Assembly: GCF_025370935.1 (NCBI RefSeq) | Contig: NW_027412811.1 | Location: forward strand, 94,628-158,627 | Reading direction: 5' to 3' | Source of the DNA: Choristoneura fumiferana | Lineage: Eukaryota > Arthropoda > Insecta > Lepidoptera > Tortricidae | DNA length: 64,000 bases | Shown: piece by piece, positions 54,838 to 64,000 of the stretch | Numbering within the stretch: position 1 is the stretch's first letter | How the letters are laid out: each line of letters begins with the position of its first letter | The notes under the pieces: generated by a model | Databases searched by the model: none | Seen by the model: the letters and a program-made list of their open reading frames with translations, nothing else | What the model was told of the DNA's origin: nothing | Program-made: the position numbers and the translations under genes

Positions 54838-55250
54838 AGGGCCTGTTTCGCCACTTGTTGACTAACTTTAAGTGTCAGATAAAAGCAATGCCATCTTTGT
54901 TTTTTTTATTTTTTTATTTGACTGAATGGAAAACGAGCAAGTGGTCTCTTGATGGTAAGAGATCACCACCGCCCATAAACATCTGCAACACCAGAGATAT
55001 TTATTGCAGATGCGTTGCCAACCTAGAGGCCTAAGATGGGATACCTCAAGTGACAGTAATTTCACCGGCTGTCTTACTCTCCACGCCGAAACACAACAGT
55101 GCCAAGCACTGCTGCTTCACGGCAGGATTAGCGAGCAAGATGGTGGTAGCAATCCGGGTGGACCTTGCACAAGGTCCTACCACCTGCGAACCTTGTTTAT
55201 TCGGAAAAAACAAACAGAGACAGCATCACTGACATCCGTCACTTAAAGTT
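54838..55250. mobile_element. foldback MITE with LINE 3' end (unit B, right arm)
   Basis: Mirror of 50,262-50,684: GGGCCTGTTTCGCCACTTG ... CACTTAAAGTTATATCCG, with the GCACTGCTGCTTCACGGCAG repeat inside. Confidence 0.6.
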
Positions 55251-55283
55251 ATATCCGTCACATATCACCGTTTATGCAAATCC

Positions 55284-55495
55284 ATCCATACTATAATATT
55301 ATAAATGCGAAAGTGTGTGTGACTGTCCGTCTTTCACGTCGAAACGAAGCGACAGATTGACGTGATGTTTGGCATGTAGATAGATTATGGATCAGAGAGT
55401 GACATAGGCTACTTTTTATCCCGGAAAATGCACAGTTCCCGAGGGAACTGCTCGCGATAACCGAATACCACGCGGGCGGAGCCGCGGGCAAAAGC
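55284..55495 (-). repeat. CCCGCGGC...TTATAATATTA repeat (right arm)
   Basis: Mirror of 50,024-50,228. Confidence 0.7.
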
Positions 55496-56464
55496 TAGTA
55501 GCCTATAAACTGGCTGGGGATTTTTTCGACAGATTAGTAAAGTTTGCATCAAAATCCGCTTAGCCGTTATCACGTAATGCGTGGTCGAATACCTACGAGC
55601 ACATAAATCTCATGGGATATGTACTCGCTGTCAAATACAAACAAAATTATAAAAACTGTTAGAACGTGTTCTGTTATCGATTCTAAGCAACTTTTTTTCG
55701 AATATATTCCATATACAGATTTTCAACCATATTCGGTTTTATTATACTTATGTATAGATAGGTAGAAGGTAGAAGACACAATAAACACAAAAAAACTTTG
55801 GCGTTAATAATTAATTTAATTTGTAATAAAAATACAATCATATACCTACCTAAGAGCTAAATACTACTAAATAATAAATCTACTAGCTAACTTAAATAAT
55901 ATTTTTATACTATAAAAAAAGAACGCATCGAATCGTTCCTGGCGCATAAGTTTATATTCTTAAATAAATCAATTTCCTTTTATTTGCAATATCTGTCACA
56001 ATTTACGACACAGAATTAAGTACTTAGGAGTAGAATTAAAATACAAAGAAAATATCTCTAATTTTATGTAGAATATAAGACATTGTTTCTATTGCCAATG
56101 TACCCAGTATAGGTACATGTATAAACCCAGGAATGGCACGCGTTACCAGTAACTCTTATTTGACCAAACAGACGTAGGAGTAAAGCACTTGTAGCTCGGT
56201 GAGTTCTTTCACTTTTGTGTTGTTCGATCATATTCGCGAACTTAGGTGACATACGAGCAAAAACCTATTGTTAAAGTGCTACTTCATTATTGGAGGTTGG
56301 CTTTAGCTCTGAGAATGTGTTCTTATCTTGAGCTATTTGGAACTGTTGCTCTACACTGCTGGTCCACTCCCTTATACTCCGCAGCCATGATTTCTTCCCC
56401 CGTTTTCCTTGTATTTATATACTTATACAGATCATGAGGCGATCATGGGACAAATTTTATATTT

Positions 56465-57225
56465 TTTTTTGTGATAAGTAAGTGATACATGTCGTCATGA
56501 ATCACTTTTCACAAACACATTTTTAAGTGTAAAGGTATACAAATTGAATTATATCTAAAAGTCAAACTATTCCCGTAAAATATTTATGCAATAACAGTTG
56601 TGTTAAATGATACAAGTGCGAGCAAAAAGTGTGGTGGGTGCGCGTGGGGGTGAGGTGACCCGGGATCAGGGGTGCGCCGGACCTGCTCGCCTCAGTGTCG
56701 CTGCAAACTGATATAAGTTACTTTACTTTTGCAAATGCAAACTAATATAAGTTAGGTAAATTTTATTTGTAACGGGGTACAAAGTCAAAAAATATTTTTT
56801 TCAGGTTTTATGTTTTACTTTACTTTAAGCAACATTGAGCTGGGAACATATTACGCTGAGTGTGAGTAAGTGAGTGAGTGAGTGAGTGCGTTTTACAAGT
56901 TCATGTATATCATATCAGTTTACACCAAGAGATATTATGGGTGCTCCAGGGGTGCACCATGGTATAACTGAACTTGTATCATCTAACACATATTATTTAC
57001 TCATATTAGACATTTCAATGGGTACAACTCACAGGTTTTTCGCGATTTTCTTCGAACTAACAATATTTACCGAAAAACACTAAATGCACGTTTATAGAAT
57101 ATATTTTTATGTATAAAAAAAGTGCTTTGGTAAATGCTAGCCCCCTTGGCTCACAAACCAGATTTTTTTAAATCTTATTTTCGCTCTCCTGTAAAATGTC
57201 GATTTTGCACTTGTATCACTTATCA
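56465..57225. mobile_element. GTGATAAGTGATACA TIR element (right arm)
   Basis: Mirror of 48,297-49,055. Confidence 0.5.
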
Positions 57226-57627
57226 CAGGAGGCACAGTATGGCTCAAGCAATCAGGTAAATCATTAATGTACAATAAGAACAACAAGGAAATCTAATTTT
57301 AAACAATAAATCTTCTTTTGTGTAGGTAAATATAGTGTCCTTTTGTTCATTTTGGCTAATAATTATTCCAAAATATAAAATGAGTGACGAATGTGGTAAC
57401 AAGGTGGTAGGTAACGCTTTTGCATAAAAAATGCAATGGCGGCGATCAAAGACGGAACAGGAAGCAGCGTGCGAGGATGACAGAGAGGAGGCGTTTCTTT
57501 TTTCCTGTGAATTACTTTAAATAATTGTGGTAACGTAGTAGCGCAAGAATATACGACTACATGTTTTCTGGATAAGGACGAGGTGCTGAACTATAATTAT
57601 TATTAGTCTAACATTTGGTAGCACGGT

Positions 57628-57770
57628 GTACGGTTATGTTGCTCTGAAGATGAGCTTGGTTGAGTTCGAAACGTGTCAGTGTAATGTGGTGGAGATGTAA
57701 GATGATTTTGTGTGCTTTGTGTGTGTTCTTACAGTGTGGAGGTGGAGGAACTGCTTGAACATGCTTAAGT
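57628..57770 (+). repeat. CTGAAGATGAGCT...CGAAACGTGTC repeat (right arm)
   Basis: Mirror of 47,755-47,895, here lacking a few bases in the stem. Confidence 0.45.
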
Positions 57771-57894
57771 ATCTTGCATAAACTTACCTATCATAAGGTC
57801 GCGGGTGAGCAAAGAAATTATAAAAATAAAAAATATTAATATGGACCTCCACAAAGTAACGCCTGATTCAATAAATTAAATAATAAATATCCAT

Positions 57895-58370
57895 ACTTAA
57901 TATTATAAATGCGAAAGTGTGTGTGTTTGTGTTGGTTTGTCCGTCTTTCACGTCGAAACGGAGCGACGGATCGACGTGATTTTTGGCATAATGATAGTTG
58001 TTCGATACAGCGCCATCTATAGTTCATCTGCTGAACTAGATAGCTTGCTAATTAATCAAAATGATCGATGCCCGTTGACATTCATGAACCTCATTAGTTA
58101 CAAAATAAAACACAAAACGTGGTGGCGCTAGTATCGCGCATCAATATAAATAAGGTTTTTAAGTTTGTTTGTCACTGTCCCATTGCAATCGGCTTCGGAG
58201 TAACAAGTCTAAAAAACCAATCGGTCTTTTATTTCGGGCACCCGATTTTACAATAGTTTATAGGCCAGAGAGTGACATAGGCTACTTTTTAGCCCGAAAA
58301 AATGCACAGTTCCCGAGAAAACAGCGCGCGATAACTGAATTCTACGCGGGCGAAGCCGCGGGCTAAACCT
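57895..58370 (+). repeat. two CCCGCGGC...TTATAATATTA repeats (right arm)
   Basis: Mirror of 47,152-47,630. Confidence 0.6.
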
Positions 58371-58507
58371 AGTCTAGTTAATAATAAAATGATGTAATTT
58401 CATTCAGTATAAGAACATTATTTTAATATAATTACAAAGGATACCCATTCTATACAGTAAAAGAAATACATTATTTATATATTTTTCATAAATTGTAGCA
58501 TTTAACA

Positions 58508-58715
58508 GTGTTTTTCAACCTGTGCGAAGCCTTTTTACTACAGTAAAAAACAATAAGTTTAAAAATATTTATTAAGAAAATGTTAACTAATAATATTTGT
58601 CACAAATAAAATATACCTACAATGACACCTACATGAAAAAAAAGCAACGGGTAGGGGGTCGCGAAATATTTCTTCATACTAAAGGGGTCGTGTCATGAAA
58701 AAGGTTGAAAAACAC
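58508..58715. mobile_element. GTGTTTTTCAACC TIR element (right arm)
   Basis: Mirror of 46,806-47,018. Confidence 0.65.
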
Positions 58716-58785
58716 TTAATTAAATTTTAATTAGTTTGTTACACCATCAAATATCGGCACTTAGACATCTTAACTTGAGCGCTGG

Positions 58786-58983
58786 CTACACGTAACACTC
58801 CATCTTGCCGCCATTACAGGTGTTCCAGCCTGTGTTTCCATGGTCTTTACAACACTTGTCCTTCTCCCCATTGCCCTAACTACAAGTGTAGTCGCAAGCC
58901 GGTTCCCGCACATGCCCTGGTGCAATCACGCTCACCAGAGCTACGGGCAAAACCACGACCAGCAACGCTTTCAGAGCGGCCAT
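58786..58983 (-). pseudogene. diapausin pseudogene 5, right-arm copy
   Basis: Reverse-strand copy of 46540-46737 with at least one substitution (in the codons before PACDYTC) and the identical amber codon (plus 58876-58878). All six cysteines remain. Confidence 0.85.
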
Positions 58984-59335
58984 CTTGGATTTCAAGTTTT
59001 AGTATTCTCGGGGGCAACAACGAAATTCGAAAATCAAAGTTCATACGAACTCCCGTCCCTCTTACTCTCATATTAAATTATATTAGCGTCGGCAAGAAAC
59101 GATGTTGTGCCTGATTAAAGAAACCACCGATCGATGCAGCCTGATATACGCTTCTAATTACGAGTCTTTTGTTCGCTTTGAAAAATATTTACAAGTACAC
59201 AGAGACAAGTAGAACAAATTGCAAAAACAAAGCTGTTTTTATAACTATTGTTTGTTTGACTGCAATTAATAAGTTGGTATTGTCTGTATAAATATTATGC
59301 AGAATAGCAGAAGGAAAATTTTGATTCAACAACAA

Positions 59336-59884
59336 CAAAAAACCGGCCAAGAGCGTGTCGGACACGCCCCAAATAGGGTTCCGTCGCCATTACGAAAAAA
59401 TTAAGTAAGATTTTTCTAAGGATATCGTATTTTATACTGAATCTTCCAAGTTTAGGTTATATTTTTATACCTTGGGCTGCTATTTACTCTTAAACCACCG
59501 GTTTAGATTTTAGAGGGGGGGGGCGCTCGATTTTAATGAAAATTTAAACTTTAAAGTTGAATATTTCGCAAAACAGATCACTGAATCGAAAAATTGTCAA
59601 TGCAAACCCCCAATGATTTTAAATACCTATCCAACGATATCCCACACTATAGGGTAGGATGAGAAAAAAAAAAATCCCCACTACGTCTATGGGATACCCT
59701 AAAAAATTTTTTTTTTAATTTTGTATTATACCATTTTGTCGGCATAGTTTACATATATATCTGTGCAAAATAACAGCTTTCTACCAATGATAGTCCCTGA
59801 GCAAAGCCGCGGACGGACGGACAGACAGACAGACATGGCGAAACTATAAGGGTTACGTTATTGCCATTTTCAAACCCTAAAAAC
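59336..59884 (-). repeat. GGGTTCCG / GTCTGTCCGTCC repeat (right arm)
   Basis: Mirror of 45,630-46,183. Confidence 0.75.
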
Positions 59885-59990
59885 GCTAACTTAAAAGGAA
59901 CTAAAATAAATAGCGAATAAAACGAAGGTATATTATTTCGTTTTATTTATATTAAGCATAGCGCAAATATAAATTGGCCAAGTGTGAGTC

Positions 59991-62173
59991 TAGGGTTTGC
60001 AACCCGGATATCCGGATATCCGTATTATCCGGACATCCGCCCTATTTCGGATCCGGATCTGACCACCTTAAGGATTCGGGTAATTTGAATCTTTCGGATA
60101 GTATTGTTAACGAAGTGAAATTTAATTAAATCTTACTAATTCTGCTTCGCACAATGAAATAAAAAAAATAAGAATATAGTGTCACCAATCTCAGTATTTT
60201 TTTCCTTTAACCCGTGGTTAAGTCTATGCTCTACCAGGCAAACTACTTATAGCAAGCTTTGGGCTTTCCTAAAACTAAGTACAAACTTATAGATTAGGTA
60301 GACATAGAGAGCTTTATATTTTCTTTTTTTCCTTTAATGTTGACCAACTTGCACTAATGTACATTATTGGGATGGACGACAACTACTTGAATATATCAAT
60401 AAGATAATAAAAGTATTAGGTACGGATGGTTGCCAATCGAGCCTCTCGCTCGCACTTATAAGCATTACTGCACTGGTATGGCACTGCACTATTGTTTAAA
60501 GTCCGTTTATAGCTCCAGGGCAGTGCATTTACAATGATTTGCTTCAATTTAATTGTTGCCATTTTCTTTTTCGTTGCTATGCTTACTTCAGTTAATTTAT
60601 ATTATTTCTGTCTGGGTTATAAATCTCGTTTTAGCATAATAGACTAATTGTTAGAATTTTTCGAAGAATCAACTTCCAGCAAGGTGGAAATCGTTTTAAT
60701 ACCTTGAGTAGGTCTTAAATAAGTGGAATCATTGTTTGGCGCTTTTCAGGAGGTATGCATAACTTTTGGGAGCCAAATATATATTTTTTCCAGCTTTTTG
60801 CTTCTAACACAAAAACGGTACGTTCGCATGAAATGTTAAATTCTGCGTCGAATGAGCCTCTTACTTCAAATTCTATTGGTACAGTTGACATCAAAGTGTA
60901 CAAACCGAAACTCGGTTTGTGGTCTAGCAGGCTAAGCGAACAGAAGTGGCCCCCGATGACGGATTTGGTCATTCTTTCAGTCTCTGTTTATAACCTTTGA
61001 TTTCACCAGTACCACTAATTAAAATTTAGTTTTAGATGCTCACTCAACGCAGAATTTAATATTCTTTAATATTGAACCCAATGAAATTTCTGGTGGACGT
61101 ACCGTTTTTGTGCTGCAAGCAAGAAACTGAAAAAGAGAGTGAAAATTTTGACTTAGATTACAGGCATTTAGGACTAAATGAAGATAATACCACCAACGGG
61201 ACTAATCACGCTAACATTCCTTAAAAGGCTTTTTAAAGATTCTATTTGATTAGCCTATAATTATAAATAGGTAGGTGTGAAATCACGATCACGAAAATTT
61301 AAGACTACCTTTTAAAACGTTGGTATAATATTTTGATATTGAAAAGGAAATGTTTATTTGACCTAAAAAGAGTAATTTTATGCTGCGTTAGCACAATTGG
61401 TTTGTTATTTGATTACAAACATGTTGATTTACCGTTTCTTTAATTACTTATACTATTTCAAACCATGACTTTGATTAATTTAGTAAAATATCCGTATTAT
61501 CCGAAATATCCTACTCTCACATTCTCCATCTTCTCTACGGCATTCTCTTTAACCCTGCAACTCCTTGCTACCTCAAAGAGCGATTTAGCTATGTTACTTC
61601 TGTTCGTTGCTCTCAGAACTTCCTCCTTACTGTCCCACTTTCAAACTCTAAATTCTATGTTTATTCTTACACTGTCCAGGCCACTCGGTTGTGGAACTCC
61701 CTACCGATAGACTTGAGGCGCGCAAAGTCCTTGCCTATCTTTAGGTCTATGCTTAGGGAGCACTACCTGTCATCTTGCGTATGAATGTTATAGTTAGCTT
61801 ATTTATGTGTTGTTATGGTATCTATCTACCTATCTATCTGTTTAGATTTGTTGTGTATGTGTATTGTATGTGTTAGTTTTATGTATTCTTGATACAGCTC
61901 TAATCTACTGTAAATTGCACCACCTGCTAAAATGTATTCCTTATTTCTGTCCATTGTAAAGGTTGCCTGGAAGAGATCGCTCTGAAGCGATAAGGCCGCC
62001 TATTGCTTACCTTAGAAAATCTCTATGTATATACTTGTGTTCTCTGTACTGTTTACTGTATTGGTGTGCAATAAAGAGTTATTGTATTGTATTGTATCCG
62101 GATATCCGGATTTCACAAACGGACCTATCCAAATTATCCGGATCCTTAAAATGACCGGATCTTGCAAACCCTA
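59991..62173 (+). mobile_element. hAT-like TIR element (unit A, right arm)
   Basis: TAGGGTTTGCAACCCGGATA ... GGATCTTGCAAACCCTA; the mirror of 43,345-45,527. It ends 20 bp before the TATA of LSGC gene A. Confidence 0.7.
61490..62095 (+). mobile_element. LINE RT C-terminal fragment (right arm)
   Basis: SHILHLLYGILFNPATP, LKERFSYVTS and TRLWNSLPIDLRRAKSLP in one frame, then an AATAAAGAGTTATTG end with TTGTA repeats. 5'-truncated. Confidence 0.75.
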
Positions 62174-62192
62174 CTTATGAGTCAATTTAGTG

Positions 62193-62229
62193 TATAAATG
62201 GACTTGTATTGTTATCCGCAAGTTCAATT
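62193..62229 (+). promoter_or_regulatory. core promoter of LSGC gene A
   Basis: TATAAAT at 62193-62199 and initiator-like TCAATT at 62224-62229 (31 bp apart); ATG at 62249 gives a ~23-nt leader. Confidence 0.6.
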
Positions 62230-62248
62230 CGCACTCCAAGCTTGAGCC

Positions 62249-63061
62249 ATGGGGCTGTTACGTATTGTTGCGGTCGTGGTACTATTGATCCAGCTTCAAG
62301 CATTGACTGAGGCTGCGAGTAATCTTCCTCAACTCCCAAACAACAGACTAGCAGAAGGACCAGACAGAGAACTCCCCAACGCGCACGCAATAGAATGTGG
62401 CAAAACCAAAGTCAGCACCGGCAAGGTGTCAAAAACGCGATCCATATCTGAAGCAATGTCATACTTCTCAGATTACGCGTTCACCTCTGGAGCACTAGTG
62501 ACCCAAGGACCACCAACCAACCACATCGGAAAGGTCACATTCGCTAAAGTAAAAGGTAAAAAAACTGTTTACGCGCTTCAAGCAGATCCTTCAGGAGAAC
62601 ATGCATACTGGCTACCTCAAGGAGGATATACTGATATCCCTGCTCATCCCAGCTCCAGTCAACCGAAGTATGTCTTCACACCTGACCTCAGCGGCTGCTC
62701 ATTGACAGTTACCCCCATGAGCAACGGATTCCTACGTCTTCGGCACGTTGAAGGAAGCAAGGAAGCCGTTCAGTTCAACAACTTGTCGGAGGCCGATAAA
62801 GGAGGATCAACAACGTATGCCTTACAGTACAAAGATTACGGATACTTGTTCGAAAAGGCGGGGCTCGTTGGAAATATCCAGGCGTTTGCGTACATGCATT
62901 ATACTGATGGCAAATGGACCCTCATCTTACAGCGTAAGACGTGCGCAACCACTACTGGTGGATACAAGTTCGAGAAAGACCTGCTGAAATCTACAACAAA
63001 TGTTGATACAGAGAGCTCCTACAAGCCAGTTACTGGTACGCAAACCTACAACATCCCTTAA
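62249..63061 (+). CDS. LSGC-motif secreted protein, unit A, right-arm copy (intact)
   Basis: 270 residues, uninterrupted, intronless. A signal peptide (residues 1-22, LLRIVAVVVLLIQLQALTEA) is followed by a short Pro/Asn-rich linker. The domain covers residues ~45-270 with TFAKVKGKKTVYALQADPSG, FTPDLSGC (Cys150), LRLRHVEG (His166), a Tyr-rich strand segment around 190-220 and the end TQTYNIP; cysteines at 50, 150 and 232. The LSGC motif followed by His is the active-site signature of CNF1/BLF1-type Gln deamidases (known from bacterial effectors). Here I infer a horizontally acquired, eukaryotised domain: no intron, insect promoter, AATAAA at 63262. No function is proven; it could equally be an unrelated insect secreted family. 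Paralogues at 53176 and, broken, at 43269 and 52344. Confidence 0.75.
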   Translation: MGLLRIVAVVVLLIQLQALTEAASNLPQLPNNRLAEGPDRELPNAHAIECGKTKVSTGKVSKTRSISEAMSYFSDYAFTSGALVTQGPPTNHIGKVTFAKVKGKKTVYALQADPSGEHAYWLPQGGYTDIPAHPSSSQPKYVFTPDLSGCSLTVTPMSNGFLRLRHVEGSKEAVQFNNLSEADKGGSTTYALQYKDYGYLFEKAGLVGNIQAFAYMHYTDGKWTLILQRKTCATTTGGYKFEKDLLKSTTNVDTESSYKPVTGTQTYNIP

Positions 63062-63844
63062 ATTTTTATTAATTTTAAACAAAAAAAAAAAAAAAATTAA
63101 TTAATTGTTTTTATTCTTGAAAATTTGTTTTGTTTCTTGTGATTTTTTAAGCAAAAAACAATGTTTCGTATTACTATTTTGTAAAAAGTAATAAGTACTA
63201 TAACATCAAAGTACTAATTTTTCGAATATTGTTTACATGGTTGTTTTTATAATTGAATTGGAATAAATACGTCATCAGTATTTTTCGTTTTATTGTTTTG
63301 TTCATCTTGCTAATTTTATAAATGCATAATGCTGTGTGTGTTGCATATCTGTAGGTATATAAAATGGATGTATTTTAGCAAAAACGTTCCAAACCTCAAC
63401 AATTTTTTATTATATTTTGGAACTTATTTCAGGAACATCAAAAGTGAAGTTAAATAATAACATGACTGCTTTGGAACGTTTTCGCTAAGATACGTTCTAT
63501 TCTGGTTCTTAAATTTTTCACCGTAAATATTTTCCTAAATAGTTCCTAGTAGGATCCTATATCGTCACTACTTAAAAAAAAACTCGTACCTCAAAATAGA
63601 TAGATTCTGAGTGAACTTTATGAACATTATGTCAAGGTTCAATTTTGTTGACATATTGATTTTAGATAAGAGATTTTTTCAAAGTAGTGACGATATTTGG
63701 TTACCTTTTACCCAAAACGGCCATCTGGCTTTGTACAATATACAGATTGTTTATAAAATTTTAGTCTGAATGACCCACATTTTATCCCGGAAAATTCCAT
63801 AGTTTCCATGGGATAGCGATGAACGAATTCTTCGTAGACAATAA

Positions 63845-64000
63845 GGGCCTGTTTCGCCACTTGTTGACTAACTTTAAGTGTCAGATAAAAGCAATGCCAT
63901 CTTTGTTTTTTTTTATTTTTTTATTTGACTGGATGGAAAACGAGCAAGTGGGTCTCTTGATGGTAAGAGATCACCACCGCCCATAAACATCTGCAACACC
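63845..64000. mobile_element. foldback MITE with LINE 3' end, cut by window edge
   Basis: Mirror of 41,518-41,667: AGGGCCTGTTTCGCCACTTG ... CTCTTGATGGTAAGAGATCA. Confidence 0.65.

Larger units (their letters stand above)
53145..64000 (-). repeat. right arm of the giant inverted repeat
   Basis: Mirror of 41,518-52,370; still paired at the window end. It contains, in mirrored order, LSGC gene B, the MITE/LINE composite, the short repeats, the diapausin pseudogene, the hAT-like element and LSGC gene A. 55,500-56,460 (mirror of 49,056-50,020) shows no gene. Confidence 0.95.

Overview
This is animal nuclear DNA, almost certainly from a moth or butterfly. It has spliced genes with GT..AG introns, a midgut-type chymotrypsin, small diapausin peptides of the beetle/Manduca type, and many short interspersed elements familiar from Lepidoptera (the GGGTTCCG / GTCTGTCTGTCCGTCC repeat, the CCCGCGGC...TTTCGCATTTATAATATTA repeat, tRNA-derived SINEs, RTE tails ending in GAT repeats, short TTAGG tracts). 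There is no bacterial operon structure, CRISPR array or rRNA. A run of exactly 100 N at 52,523-52,622 marks a scaffold gap. Most of the window is transposon-derived; host genes are few and small.

Layout. 1-2,594: a minus-strand chymotrypsin gene in four exons, running off the left edge, with its last visible exon broken by small indels. 2,700-5,930: LINE remnants, foldback repeats and a possible THAP-domain first exon. 5,939-16,757: one ~10.8-kb DNA transposon with ~180-bp terminal inverted repeats and a two-exon integrase-type (DDE) transposase of the KRBA2/Ginger-like kind. It is stuffed with nested insertions, including a young TRIM-type LTR element with identical 115-bp LTRs. 16,758-23,900: MITEs, SINEs and repeats. 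23,908-41,039: a dispersed diapausin (six-cysteine antifungal / channel-blocking peptide) cluster: two single-exon genes, one gene with a 1.6-kb intron, and a decayed copy. A LINE (28,697-30,891) and two internally deleted relatives of the KRBA2-type transposon lie among them.

41,229-64,000: a very large inverted repeat. The left arm (from at or before 41,518 to ~52,37x) is mirrored by the right arm (~53,14x to the window end), and paired positions add up to about 105,516-105,523. Each arm holds two copies of a secreted ~270-residue protein gene, one diapausin pseudogene and the same set of transposons. The protein has an LSGC...His arrangement like that of the CNF1/BLF1 group of bacterial glutamine deamidases, has no intron, and sits behind an insect TATA/initiator promoter. 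I read it as a candidate horizontally acquired, toxin-like domain that has been duplicated. The two right-arm copies are open; both left-arm copies are frame-broken at the same C run.

How it fits together: the window looks like a defence/digestive effector neighbourhood (chymotrypsin, diapausins, LSGC proteins) that has been expanded and broken up by transposons. Several diapausin promoters keep a kappaB-like site just upstream of TATA, consistent with immune induction. The palindrome is centred on the assembly gap, so a true inverted duplication and a scaffolding artefact that joined two haplotypes must both be considered.
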